From Nocardiopsis halophila DSM 44494 (GTDB lineage: Bacteria > Actinomycetota > Actinomycetes > Streptosporangiales > Streptosporangiaceae), in the NCBI RefSeq assembly GCF_000341245.1, contig NZ_ANAD01000071.1, positions 17,421 through 50,381 on the forward strand: a stretch of 32,961 nucleotides of DNA, written 5' to 3'. A program made the position numbers and the translations under genes. Of the stretch, positions 1 to 7,756 are shown piece after piece. Every line of letters starts with the position of its first letter. Position 1 is the first letter of the stretch. The notes beneath the pieces were generated by a model. That model was not told the origin of the DNA and made no database searches. It worked only from the letters and a program-made list of their open reading frames with translations.

Positions 1-850
1 GGCGTCCAAGTCCGACGAGGACCGCCTGGCGCAGGCGGTGGCGCGGCTGTCGGCCGAGGACGCCGCGCTGAAGGTGGAGGTGAACCCCGAGACCCGGCAG
101 ATGGTGCTGTGGTGCACCGGCGAGGCCCACCTGGACGTGGCCCTGGACCGGCTGAAGTCGCGCTACGGGGTGGAGGTGGAGACCGGCGAGGTGCGCATCC
201 CGCTGCGGGAGACCTTCACCGTCCCGGCGCAGGGGCTGGGGCGCAACGTCAAGCAGAGCGGGGGGCACGGCGAGTACGGGATCTGCCGGATCAAGGTGGA
301 GCCGCTGCCGTCCGGGGCGGGCCTGGAGTTCGTCGACGAGATCGTCGGCGGCGTGGTGCCGCGCCAGTACATCCCGTCGGTGGAGAAGGGGGTGCGGGCG
401 CAGATGGAGAGCGGGGGGCGGACCGGGTTCCCGCTGGTCGACCTGCGGGTGACCCTGTACGACGGCAAGTCGCACTCGGTGGACTCCTCGGACATGGCGT
501 TCCAGAAGGCGGGCCGGCTGGCGCTGCGGGACGCGGCCGAGCACGGCGAGACCGCGATGCTGGAGCCGGTGGACGAGCTGTCGGTGCTGGTGGACGACGC
601 CTACGTGGGCGCGGTGATGAGCGACCTGGCGGCGCGGCGCGGCCGGGTGGTGGGCACCGAGCCGGTGGCGGGCGGGCGCACGCTGATCAAGGCCGAGGTG
701 CCGGAGCTGGAGACGGTGCGCTACGCGGTGGACCTGCGGTCGGTGGGGCACGGGACCGGGTCGTTCAGCCGCCGGTACCTGCGCCACGAGCCGCTGCCGC
801 CCAACCTGGCGCGCAGGTTCCGCGAGGAGGCCGGGACGAACGGGGGCTGA
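1..850 (+). CDS. EF-G-like translation GTPase (EF-G2 type), C-terminal part only
   Basis: The reading frame is open from base 2, so the gene begins before the window and the GTG at 38 is only an internal codon. About 282 residues remain, covering the end of domain III and domains IV and V of an elongation factor G-like protein. Visible EF-G landmarks are CTGEAHLDVALDRLKSRYGV (domain III end), VKQSGGHGEYG and VGGVVPRQYIPSVEKGV (domain IV), and LEPVDELSVLVDDAYVGAVM followed by RRGRVVGTEP (domain V). The pattern matches the actinobacterial second EF-G (FusA2 / EF-G-like, as in mycobacteria and Streptomyces) better than housekeeping FusA, since it lacks the usual FusA C-terminus and sits outside an rpsL-rpsG-fusA-tuf operon as far as seen. 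EF-G2 proteins bind GTP but their role is poorly defined. The GTPase domain itself is outside the window. It could also be read as a tetracycline-protection-type factor, but I think this less likely. Confidence 0.9.
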   Translation, partial: ASKSDEDRLAQAVARLSAEDAALKVEVNPETRQMVLWCTGEAHLDVALDRLKSRYGVEVETGEVRIPLRETFTVPAQGLGRNVKQSGGHGEYGICRIKVEPLPSGAGLEFVDEIVGGVVPRQYIPSVEKGVRAQMESGGRTGFPLVDLRVTLYDGKSHSVDSSDMAFQKAGRLALRDAAEHGETAMLEPVDELSVLVDDAYVGAVMSDLAARRGRVVGTEPVAGGRTLIKAEVPELETVRYAVDLRSVGHGTGSFSRRYLRHEPLPPNLARRFREEAGTNGG

Positions 851-1214
851 GCGGCGCGGGTCCCGGCCCCGCCGTGGGAGCGCTGTCCGGTCACGGCCAC
901 CACGGACACGGGGCGCGGTGCGTCATAGGGACATGGAGGCGCCGTGCGGACGGCACCGCCGCCGAGCGGGTCCGGCCTCCCGACCCTGTCCCCGAGCGAC
1001 CGCCGCCCTGCAGCCCCGTGCCCGGGAACCGAAGCGAAAGCCGAGGGCCGCCATGTCCGACGCCCCTGCCACCGCCCCCGACAACGAGACCCCGCGCCGT
1101 TTCCCCGGCCAGGAGGGCCCGTCCAGGGCCCCCAACCCCTGACCCGACGCCGCCGGGGCGGCGGGCGGACCGCCCGCCGCCCTGCACCGGGACGGCGGCC
1201 GATACGGTCGGCGT
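851..1214. other. 364-base gap with one weak mini-ORF
   Basis: No gene is firmly supported here. A 29-codon ORF at 1053-1142 (begins MSDAPATAPDNETPRRF) has a plausible GAGG-like sequence before its ATG and is followed by a GC hairpin, but I recognise no family; it could be a decayed N-terminus or chance. The promoter of the downstream formylglycine-generating-enzyme-like gene should lie in the last 100 bases. Confidence 0.4.
1157..1181. terminator. GC-rich hairpin
   Basis: An 11-bp perfect stem (GGCGGCGGGCG / CGCCCGCCGCC) with a 3-base loop. There is no T-run, which is common for actinomycete terminators. It stands 33 bases before the next gene start, so it may equally act in that leader. 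Confidence 0.35.
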
Positions 1215-1919
1215 GTGCACATCGACATTCCGGCCATGGCCGAGATCCCCCCAGGGCGCGTGGTGCTCTCGGACCGGCGGACGCGGACGCGGTGGCCGGT
1301 CGACGTGGCGCCGTTCCTGCTGTCCGCCGCCCCGGTCACCCAGGAGTTCTACGCACAGGTGACGGGAGAGCGGCCCGGCGGCTTCCAGGGCGCCCGCCTC
1401 CCCGTCGAAGGCGTGTCCTGGACGGACGCGGTCCGGTTCTGCGCCGCGCTGTCCGAGCACGAGGGCCTGCGCCCCGCCTACCGCCTCCGCCCGGACGGGA
1501 GCGGGGCGGAGTGGGACCCCGGCGCGGACGGCTACCGGCTGCCGACCGAGGCCGAATGGGAGCACGCCTGCCGTGCAGGGACGACCGGCCCGCGCTACGG
1601 CGAGCTCGGCGCGATCGCCTGGTACCGGGAGAACTCCGGGGGACGGATCCGCCCGGTGGGCGGCAGGCGCCCCAACGCGTGGGGGCTGTACGACATGCTG
1701 GGCAACGCCTGGGAGTGGTGCTGGGACCTCTACGACCCGCAGGTCTACGGCCCCTACCGGGTCCTGCGCGGGGGCGGCTGGGCCGACGCGCACTGGAGCT
1801 GCCGCGCCTCGGTCCGGCGCCGCAGCCACCCGGCGTTCCGCATCGACGACGTGGGCTTCCGCATCGCCCGCTCCGTGCCCGGAGAGGCCCCCCGACGGCC
1901 AGGCGCAGCGAATCCGTGA
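1215..1919 (+). CDS. Formylglycine-generating-enzyme (SUMF1) family protein
   Basis: This 234-residue protein has the FGE-sulfatase/SUMF1 fold along its whole length. Motifs in order are PVTQEFYAQVTG near residue 40, the LPVEGVSWTDAVRFCAAL segment near 65-80, YRLPTEAEWEHACRAGT near 108-125, the GLYDMLGNAWEWCWDLYD core near 157-175, RVLRGGGWADAHWSCRASVR near 180-200 and the terminal DVGFRIAR. Family members either oxidise a sulfatase cysteine to formylglycine or catalyse other oxidations such as sulfoxide or C-S bond chemistry, so the substrate cannot be named from this alone. No sulfatase is nearby. At 234 residues it is shorter than typical FGE (about 300). The N-terminus lacks a signal peptide, so it is cytosolic. 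The GTG at 1215 is chosen because the domain begins within 10 residues; ATG 1236 is an alternative. Confidence 0.85.
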   Translation: MHIDIPAMAEIPPGRVVLSDRRTRTRWPVDVAPFLLSAAPVTQEFYAQVTGERPGGFQGARLPVEGVSWTDAVRFCAALSEHEGLRPAYRLRPDGSGAEWDPGADGYRLPTEAEWEHACRAGTTGPRYGELGAIAWYRENSGGRIRPVGGRRPNAWGLYDMLGNAWEWCWDLYDPQVYGPYRVLRGGGWADAHWSCRASVRRRSHPAFRIDDVGFRIARSVPGEAPRRPGAANP

Positions 1920-1953
1920 GGCCGAGGCGCCCAGAGGGCACGGGAGGCGGGCG

Positions 1954-2200
1954 ATGGCGCTGGTCGGCATGGACGACGGGGTGCGGCTCCGCACCGCGAC
2001 CGACGGGTCGAGCGGCCCGCCGGTCGTGCTGCTCCCCGGCGGGCCGGGGATGTTGGGACTACCTCGCGCCCGTCGCCGGGCTGCTGACCGCGGATGCGGG
2101 CACCGCCACCGTGCACAGGTTCGACCAGCGCGGGTGCGGGCGCTCGGACGCCTCCGGCGACCAGCGGACGGACCGGCTCGTCGCGACGGGCGCTCAGTGA
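1954..2200 (+). pseudogene. Frameshifted, truncated alpha/beta hydrolase (proline-iminopeptidase type)
   Basis: A good ribosome binding site (GGGAGG) precedes ATG 1954. The frame reads MALVGMDDGVRLRTATDG and then VVLLPGGPGM, which is the beta-strand plus HGGPG-like oxyanion motif of prolyl-iminopeptidase-type hydrolases. At the ATG at 2050-2052 the sequence reads ATGTTGGGAC where ATGTGGGAC is expected. One extra T at 2053-2054 moves the homology to the next frame, which continues WDYLAPVAGLL and HRFDQRGCGRSDASGD. That frame stops at 2200, after only about 82 residues of an expected 260-300, before the nucleophile elbow (GxSxG). The gene is therefore doubly broken. Its 3' end overlaps by 7 bases the 3' end of the convergent membrane-protein gene, which suggests a deletion joined the two. 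Confidence 0.75.
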
Positions 2201-2907
2201 GACGCGCCCCGCCGGGTGGATGCGAAGGTGCGGGCGGTCATGGCGGCGAAGGGGGTCAGCACCGCCGCCGTGACCGTCGTCGCCGCGATGGCGAACGCCG
2301 GGGCACCGTCCGGGAGCAGGAAGGCGTACAGGGGAGCGGACAGGACCAACAGGAGTCCGGCTCCGGCCATGACCGCCCCGCCCAGGGAGTGGGAGGCGTG
2401 CCAGGCCGTTACGGCCTTTTCCGGTAGTGGGCCTCCGGTCGTTCCCGCGGGGACGGCGGGGGTCGCACGGCGGGCGATGGCCGGCATCGCCGCTCCGACA
2501 CCGAGCAGGACGGCGCCGCACAGGGCCACCGCGGTCGGTGCCACCGGCGGGTCCGCCCCCGCGGCCAGTACGGTCACGACGGCGTGCACCCCCGGGAAGA
2601 CCGCCGACAGCAGCACGAGGAGCACGTTCAGCCCGGTGGTCCGCGCGGCGGGGGCGACCGCCCTCTCCCCAGGACCCGCCACCGTGACCAGCGTCGTGAC
2701 CAGCGACGTGACCGTCAGATGCAGGAGTGGTACCGCCGCGGCGACGACCCACCGGGGGACCTCGGTCGCCGCGCGCCGGGCGGAGGCCTCCCGGGTGACG
2801 ACGGCCTCCGGGATACGGTCCCACCACCCCAGGCTCACCGCGAGCATTCCGACGAGGCCCAGCAGGGCGCACGCCGTTCCGGCGACGGGGACACGGGATC
2901 TGCGCAT
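2194..2907 (-). CDS. Small integral membrane protein, function unknown
   Basis: The 237-residue protein has about six hydrophobic segments: VAGTACALLGLVGMLAVSLG (residues 7-26), VVAAAVPLLHLTVTSLVTTL (about 55-77), LNVLLVLLSAVFPGVHAVVT (about 93-115), VALCGAVLLGVGAAMPAIA, VMAGAGLLLVLSAPLYAFLL, and a final AIAATTVTAAVLTPFAAM. Between the first and second segments lies a soluble loop beginning WDRIPEAVVTREASARRA, a layout like DUF1648-type proteins, but I cannot assign the family. ATG 2907 is chosen because GAGGAG lies 7 bases upstream; the in-frame GTG at 2913 touches that site. The gene follows the regulator remnant on the same strand, whose stop lies in the ribosome binding site region, so the two were probably one transcript. 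Confidence 0.65.
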   Translation of the reverse strand: MRRSRVPVAGTACALLGLVGMLAVSLGWWDRIPEAVVTREASARRAATEVPRWVVAAAVPLLHLTVTSLVTTLVTVAGPGERAVAPAARTTGLNVLLVLLSAVFPGVHAVVTVLAAGADPPVAPTAVALCGAVLLGVGAAMPAIARRATPAVPAGTTGGPLPEKAVTAWHASHSLGGAVMAGAGLLLVLSAPLYAFLLPDGAPAFAIAATTVTAAVLTPFAAMTARTFASTRRGASH

Positions 2908-2909
2908 GG

Positions 2910-3353
2910 TCACTCCTCTTGCCGGGAGCGGCGGACGGGGGACGGCCACTCCCCGACGAGGCTAGGAAGCCGCCCTCGGCCGCACATCCCCCCGGCGTCA
3001 TGGTGGGGGGACATGCCGGAGGTCATGCCGGGCGGCTCTCGGATCCAGCCGTGGGAGCGCGCGATGTGGGCGGCGATGTGGGCGGCGTTGTGGCGGTTGC
3101 CCGCGTTCAGCTTCGCCATGGCCGACGAGAGGTGGTCGCGCACCGTCCCCGGCGCCAGGAAGGCGCGGCGCGCGATGTCGGCGACCGGGGCGCCGTCCGA
3201 GGCCAGGGAGAGCAGGTCGGCCTCCCGCGCCGTCAGGGGCGAGTCCCCGGCGGCGATGCCGTCCGTACCGGGCATCTGGAGGTCCAGGACGGCGGCGTCG
3301 GGAGGTACCGCCTCCGCCTGCCGGGCGACCGTCCAGGCGAGCACCGCCGCCAC
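2910..3353 (-). pseudogene. LuxR/DesR-type response regulator with most of the receiver domain deleted
   Basis: The C-terminal half is an intact NarL/LuxR HTH: SPLTAREADLLSLASDGAP, VADIARRAFLAPGTVRDHLS, SAMAKLNAGNRHNAAHIAAH, ending in the DesR-like HIARSHGWI. Before it only one piece of the receiver is left, VPPDAAVLDLQMPGTDGI, which includes the phospho-acceptor aspartate of the VLDLQMPG strand. This piece runs directly into AAGDSPLT, which in intact relatives comes about 80-90 residues later, and the first 35 or so receiver residues are also missing. An in-frame internal deletion explains this. The ORF continues about 35 residues past the usual end (REPPGMTSG onward), overlapping the leader of the membrane-protein gene. 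No histidine kinase is recognisable upstream. It may still be transcribed and could bind DNA. Confidence 0.7.
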
Positions 3354-3554
3354 GGCCCCCCGGGACGGGGAACGCCCACCGGGTCGCGGTCTCCATCGCG
3401 TTCACGGCGCGCCCGGTAGCGGGGCGGCCGGTCGGTTCGTCCTGTCGTGAGGCGCCCATGGGGACGTTGCTCGGTGCCTCGGTGCACGGCCGAGCGGATC
3501 CCAGTGTGGTCTGTCACGGGCCGCGGTTGTCACGTTCGCGGGTCCCGGAGTGTC

Positions 3555-4322
3555 ATGGCGGGCATGAAGACGATTCTGGTCACCGGTGGGACGGGAACTC
3601 TCGGCACGGCGGTCGTGCGGCGGCTCCAGGCAGCGGGACGGGAGGTGCGGGTGCTGAGCCGGCGGGCGGACCCGGCCGGGGAGCAGGTGCGGCCCGACGG
3701 CGGGCCGGTGCGGTTCGTCGGCGACCTGCGCACCGGCGACGGGGTGGACGCGGCGGTGTCCGGCGCCGACACCGTCGTGCACTGCGCGACCATGCTCGGC
3801 CGGGACGACGTCCGGGCCACGCGGGTGCTGGCCGAGGCCGCCCGGCGCGCCGGAGGCGACCCCCACCTGCTCTACATCTCGATCGCGGGCATCGACGCCA
3901 TCCCCCTGCCCTACTACCGTGCCAAGCTCGCGGCCGAGCACGTCGTGGAGAACAGCGGGCTGCCGTGGACGATCCTGCGCACCACCCAGTTCCACGACCT
4001 CCTGGCGACGGTCTTCCGGGCGCAGCGCGCGCTGCCGTGGACGACCGTGCTCTCCGGGGTGCGCTTCCAGCCGGTCGACGTGCGCGACGTGGCCGTCCGC
4101 CTGGCCGAGCTGGCCGAGAAGGGGCCGTCCGGCAGGGCGCCCGACCTGGGCGGCCCGCGGGTGCGCACCATGCGCGAGCTGGCGCGCGCCTACAGCGGCC
4201 GCCCGGTGCTGCCCGTGCCGCTCCCCGGCCGCATCGCCGGCGCCTTCCGCGCGGGCCACAACCTGGTCCCCGGCAACCGGTCCTCCGGACCCGGCTTCGA
4301 GGACTTCCTGGCGGATCGGTGA
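3555..4322 (+). CDS. NAD(P)-binding atypical SDR (NmrA / SDR-a5-like)
   Basis: The 255-residue protein begins with MAGMKTILVTGGTGTLGTAV, a Rossmann strand with the TGxTGxxG dinucleotide-binding motif of atypical/extended SDRs. It continues with VRVLSRRADP (second strand, Arg residues suited to NADP), VRFVGDLRTGDGVDAAVSGA, DTVVHCATML, the YISIAGIDAIPLPYYRAKLA segment with the YxxxK-like pair, and ENSGLPWTILRTTQFHDLL typical of NmrA-like proteins. The substrate is not predictable; relatives are annotated as NAD(P)H-binding or NAD-dependent epimerases and some act as redox sensors. ATG 3555 has GGAG four bases upstream; ATG 3564 is an alternative. The gene is monocistronic and convergent with the M48 protease gene. 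Confidence 0.8.
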   Translation: MAGMKTILVTGGTGTLGTAVVRRLQAAGREVRVLSRRADPAGEQVRPDGGPVRFVGDLRTGDGVDAAVSGADTVVHCATMLGRDDVRATRVLAEAARRAGGDPHLLYISIAGIDAIPLPYYRAKLAAEHVVENSGLPWTILRTTQFHDLLATVFRAQRALPWTTVLSGVRFQPVDVRDVAVRLAELAEKGPSGRAPDLGGPRVRTMRELARAYSGRPVLPVPLPGRIAGAFRAGHNLVPGNRSSGPGFEDFLADR

Positions 4323-4352
4323 GCGGCCCCGGGGAGGACAGGGGTGTACCGA

Positions 4353-4399
4353 CCGTCCCCGCCCTGCCTTCACCGAGCGCGGAGACAGGGCGGGGACGG
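4353..4399. terminator. Bidirectional hairpin between convergent genes
   Basis: Perfect 14-bp arms (CCGTCCCCGCCCTG at 4353-4366 and its complement at 4386-4399) enclose a 19-base loop. The right arm is followed by AAAA on the plus strand, so the minus-strand protease transcript meets a T-run just before the hairpin. The position between two convergent stop codons fits a shared terminator. Confidence 0.6.
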
Positions 4400-4427
4400 A
4401 AAAGGCGGAGGGGAGGGAGCGGCGGCC

Positions 4428-5228
4428 TCAGAACACCCGGCCGGGGCGGGAGCGGTCCGCCAGGGCCTGGAAGCGCCAGGTGTTGACCGGGTGCGTGGAC
4501 AGGAAGTTCACCAGCATCACGAAAAGCCCGTTGTCGGTGTTCCCGCGGTCCGCGATCGCGTGGAAGTCCACCGAGGGGTACAGGTACTTGCCCGCCGCCA
4601 GGACGCGCAGGCCGTACATGCCCTCCGGGCAGAACCGGTAGGCGTGGTTGTCCGCCGTGTACTCCTGGGCGCGGTTCAGCGTCGCCCCGATGCCGGGGAT
4701 CACGTTGGCCACCGACACACCGAACTGGCGCCAGAACGACCCGTGCCCCGCCGCGATGTGGCCGACCTCGTGGCCGATCACGAACCGCAGCGCATCGGCG
4801 TCGGCGAGCCGGCCGCCGACCTCGAACAGGTCGCTGTTGACCGCCACGTACCTCCGGAACCCGTGCCCGGAGGCGAAGGCGTTGATCTGCCCGTTGCCCA
4901 GCACGACGTAGGCGTCGGGCACCTTGTCCATGCCGAACGCGCGGGCCGCGTCGGCGACCATGCGGTGCGCCTCGGGGAACTCGGTCTCGGTGATCAGCAC
5001 CCCGTTGACCCGCTGCTTGGCGTAGAGCTGCCCGCGCGCGAAGAACACGAAGGCCGGGATCGCCAGCAGCATCAGGGGCCGGCCGCCGTCGCCCTCGTAC
5101 GCCCGCGCCACCGCTCCGAGCACCGCCAGGGCCGTCACCGACACGCACAGCCCCAAGAGCATGTTCTCCCAGGGATGGCGCAGTTCACGGGCGCGCCGCC
5201 GGTCCCCCCACAACCACCGCTTGGCCAT
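4428..5228 (-). CDS. M48 family zinc metalloprotease (HtpX/Ste24-like)
   Basis: The 266-residue protein has two N-terminal transmembrane segments (about 22-43, MLLGLCVSVTALAVLGAVA, and about 51-63, PLMLLAIPAFVFF). The peptidase domain follows, with NAFASGHGFRRYVAVNSDLF and the zinc motif in LRFVIGHEVGHIAAGH near residue 155. The HEVGH motif supplies two histidine ligands and the catalytic glutamate, and the later NRAQEYTADNHAYRF supplies the glutamate ligand of the ExxxD type. The active site is expected at the membrane, facing the cytosol as in HtpX or outside as in other M48 groups; the topology was not resolved here. Family members degrade misfolded membrane proteins. ATG 5228 is preceded by GGGGAG; ATG 5237 is a weaker alternative. 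Confidence 0.88.
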   Translation of the reverse strand: MAKRWLWGDRRRARELRHPWENMLLGLCVSVTALAVLGAVARAYEGDGGRPLMLLAIPAFVFFARGQLYAKQRVNGVLITETEFPEAHRMVADAARAFGMDKVPDAYVVLGNGQINAFASGHGFRRYVAVNSDLFEVGGRLADADALRFVIGHEVGHIAAGHGSFWRQFGVSVANVIPGIGATLNRAQEYTADNHAYRFCPEGMYGLRVLAAGKYLYPSVDFHAIADRGNTDNGLFVMLVNFLSTHPVNTWRFQALADRSRPGRVF

Positions 5229-5314
5229 GCTCCCCATTCTGGGCGCACAGGCCCGGCTCGGCCTGTGGCCGCGCGGATAGAGGGGGATACGCGGGTCTGG
5301 AGGGACGGCGGTCC

Positions 5315-5344
5315 GGCCCGCCCGTGCCGGTGCGCGGGCGGGCC
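5315..5344 (-). terminator. Hairpin after the M20 amidohydrolase gene
   Basis: A 10-bp perfect stem (GGCCCGCCCG / CGGGCGGGCC) with a 10-base loop lies 11 bases beyond the stop codon of the leftward amidohydrolase gene. Confidence 0.5.
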
Positions 5345-5355
5345 GGGGCCGGGCG

Positions 5356-7227
5356 CTAGAAGCGCTGCGGCGGGTCCTCATAGCCGTCGTGGCCGTCGCG
5401 GCCGTCATCGCCCTGCCGGTCGCGGTCGAACCGGTCCTGGTCGAACCGGTCCGGGTACGGCTCGCCCTGCGGCGGCGGTGCGTCGCCGAAGGGGGCCCCG
5501 CTCGGCGGCGGTGCCGACACGGGCGGGCCGGAGGGCGGCGGCGCGGCGATCGGCGGGCCCTGCGGGGGCGGCGGGGCCTGCGGCGGCGCCCCGAACGGCT
5601 CGGAGGCGTAGGGGTCGGCCGGGTAGGGCTCGGGCGCCTGCGGCGCGGGCGGCGGGGCCGCGAACGGGTCCGGCTCCTGGAAAGGGGCGCCGTCGCCGAT
5701 GTGGCCGCCGGGTCCCCCCTGCAGCGGAGGGGCCTCGGGCGCGGCGGGGTCCGCTCCCAGGTCCCACGGCTCCTGCCCGCCGGGGGCGGGCTCGGCCGGC
5801 CCCGGCTCCCCCATGGCGAGCAGCGCGTCCATGTCGGCCTGCCGGGTGGAGACCGGGGCCTCCGCGGCCTCGGGCGGGGCGTCGTAGCCGGGCAGGCCCT
5901 CCGTGGGCGGCATGGGCGGAGCGGGCGCGTGCAGCGGCGCCTGCGCCCCGGTCGCCGCCGCGGGGGCGTCGGTCCCGGTGCCCAGGTAGGTCAGCGCGGC
6001 CACGGTGAGCGAGGCCAGCCCCGCGCGCAGGGTGGGCTCGCGGTCGGGCGCGAAGTACGGGGAGTGGTTGCTGGGCACCCCCGAGAGCTTCTCGTAGGGG
6101 GTCTCCCCCGGGGCCTGCTGCCACACGTCGTGCGGCGTGCCGCCGATGAACCAGTACACGTACGGCACCGGCCGGGGGTCGCCCGGAAGGCCGAACTCGC
6201 CCACGTCCTCGCTGCCGGTGAACGGCTCGGGCATCTCGATGACGTAGTCGTCGCCGAAGTAGGCCCGGTGGGCGGCCATCACCTCGCCGGTGCTCCCGGG
6301 GTCGTTCTCGGTGGTCCCCGCCCGCTGGACGATGTCCACCTCGGGCTCGCGCGGCGCGCCGGAGGCGGCCGCCTCGGCCTTGACGATGCGCCGGATCGCC
6401 TCGTGCAGCTGGTCGGCGACGGCCGCGTTCAGCGCCCGGGTGTTGATCTCCAGGTAGGCCTCGTCGGGGATGATGTTGGCCTTGCTCCCCGCGCGCAGTA
6501 CGCCGACGGTGGCCACGGCCATCTCGCCGGGGCTGACCTCGCGGGCGACCACGGTCTGCAGCCGGGTGACGATGTTGGCGGCGATGACCACCGGGTCGAC
6601 GGTGGTGTGCGGCCGGGAGGCGTGCCCGCCGACCCCGTGCACGCGCACCCGCAGCACCGCGCCGGCCGCCAGGATCACCCCGGGCCGGTGGGTGACGAGC
6701 CCGGCGGGCTGGGGTCCCACGTGCTGGCCGAGCACCACGTCGGGGCGGCCGAAGCGGGTGTAGAGCCCGTCGCGGAGCATGCCCAGCGCCCCGTCGATGG
6801 TCTCCTCGGCCGGCTGGGCGACCACCATCAGCGTGCCCTGCCAGCGGTCCCGCGCCTGGGCCAGCAGGTCGGCGGCGCCGACCAGGCAGGCGGTGTGCAC
6901 GTCGTGCCCGCAGGCGTGCATCACCGGCACGTCGTCGCCCTCGGGGTCGGTGCCCCGGGCGGTGCTGGCGTAGGGCAGGCCGGTCTTCTCCTCCACCGGC
7001 AGGGCGTCCATGTCGGCGCGCAGCATGACGGTGGGACCGTCGCCGTTGCGCAGCAGGCCGACCACGCCCGTCCCGCCGACACCGGTGTGCACCTCGAACC
7101 CGGAGGTGCGCAGCCACTCGGCGACCGCGCTGGCCGTGCGGTGCTCCTGGTGCGAGAGCTCGGGGTTCTTGTGCAGGTCGACGTAGAACCCCTCGACCGG
7201 GGGGAACACCTCGTCGACGAGGCTCAT
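5356..7227 (-). CDS. M20D amidohydrolase/peptidase with long Pro-rich C-terminal tail
   Basis: The first 415 or so residues are a complete M20D amidohydrolase (IAA-amino-acid hydrolase, aminoacylase or hippurate hydrolase group). Visible signatures are DLHKNPELSHQEHRTA, MLRADMDALPVEEKTGLPYA, the metal site VMHACGHDVHTACL with its Cys and His ligands, AQPAEETIDGA with the catalytic Glu pair, HGVGGHASRPHTTVDPV from the dimerisation domain, and FTGSEDVGEFG. Such enzymes hydrolyse N-acyl or amide bonds of amino acid conjugates with a di-metal centre. Residues from about 418 to 623 are an unusual low-complexity tail rich in Pro, Ala, Gly and acidic residues, ending with repeats around DRFDQDRFDRDR. 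No signal peptide is seen. ATG 7227 is chosen because the domain starts there; an in-frame GTG at 7278, preceded by AAGGCGGTGGAG, would add 17 residues and is a serious alternative. Confidence 0.88.
   Translation of the reverse strand: MSLVDEVFPPVEGFYVDLHKNPELSHQEHRTASAVAEWLRTSGFEVHTGVGGTGVVGLLRNGDGPTVMLRADMDALPVEEKTGLPYASTARGTDPEGDDVPVMHACGHDVHTACLVGAADLLAQARDRWQGTLMVVAQPAEETIDGALGMLRDGLYTRFGRPDVVLGQHVGPQPAGLVTHRPGVILAAGAVLRVRVHGVGGHASRPHTTVDPVVIAANIVTRLQTVVAREVSPGEMAVATVGVLRAGSKANIIPDEAYLEINTRALNAAVADQLHEAIRRIVKAEAAASGAPREPEVDIVQRAGTTENDPGSTGEVMAAHRAYFGDDYVIEMPEPFTGSEDVGEFGLPGDPRPVPYVYWFIGGTPHDVWQQAPGETPYEKLSGVPSNHSPYFAPDREPTLRAGLASLTVAALTYLGTGTDAPAAATGAQAPLHAPAPPMPPTEGLPGYDAPPEAAEAPVSTRQADMDALLAMGEPGPAEPAPGGQEPWDLGADPAAPEAPPLQGGPGGHIGDGAPFQEPDPFAAPPPAPQAPEPYPADPYASEPFGAPPQAPPPPQGPPIAAPPPSGPPVSAPPPSGAPFGDAPPPQGEPYPDRFDQDRFDRDRQGDDGRDGHDGYEDPPQRF
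5424..5452. repeat. Short direct repeat inside the amidohydrolase tail
   Basis: The 14-mer GGTCGAACCGGTCC occurs at 5424-5437 and again at 5439-5452, period 15. It encodes the repeated RFDQDRFD-type pentads at the protein C-terminus. Confidence 0.7.
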
Positions 7228-7756
7228 GACGGCGCCGCCGTGCTCGGCGGCGCGGGTGGGTTCGACAGCGTGCGGCACGTACTCCACCGCCTTCCGTTCT
7301 CCGTGATGCGCGGACCGGCGGTGGACGGCACAGGTCACCGGCACCTCGCCCGCCCGCCGATTCTCTCGCCCGCCCTGGGCGAACTCAAACGGGGGGTGGG
7401 CTCCCGCGGCCCCCGCCCGCCCGGCCCCCTGCTCAGCTGTGCGCCCGATGGGAAATTTGAGAGACCACTCAGGAACGGCTGCGGGCGGACCCGGCGGATG
7501 TTATCGTCACGTTATCCGGACGCACGCCCGCCCCGTCCCCGCGGGACTCTTGCGGAAAGCCGCGAGCTGGAATTACTCTCCCCTGCGTTCGGCCGACCAC
7601 CCTTGGGCACCGCCCTTCGCCCTGTGTACGGGTAGGGTGCCCGCCTGGAATTCTCTCAGGATTCCCAGCTTCGCCGCCCCCGGGCGGCGCCGCGCCGCGT
7701 CCGCGGCCGGCCGTTGCGACGACGTCCCTGCCCCGAGAAGGTGACCCGGAGACCCC
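7228..7756. other. 529-base divergent intergenic region
   Basis: This separates the leftward amidohydrolase gene and the rightward acyltransferase gene and must hold both promoters. No additional gene is supported. A direct repeat GTTATC-GTCAC-GTTATC stands at 7500-7516 in a locally AT-richer patch. The stretch 7440-7580 has the lowest GC content of this region, as expected for a promoter. Long ORFs that cross it are shadows. Confidence 0.5.

Noticed and set aside
163-495. Minus-strand ORF inside the EF-G-like gene
   Set aside because: Opposite strand carries unmistakable EF-G domain IV/V sequence.
1053-1142. 29-codon ORF with plausible start and following hairpin
   Set aside because: Too short, unordered Pro/Glu composition and no known relative; kept only as a note in the gap description.
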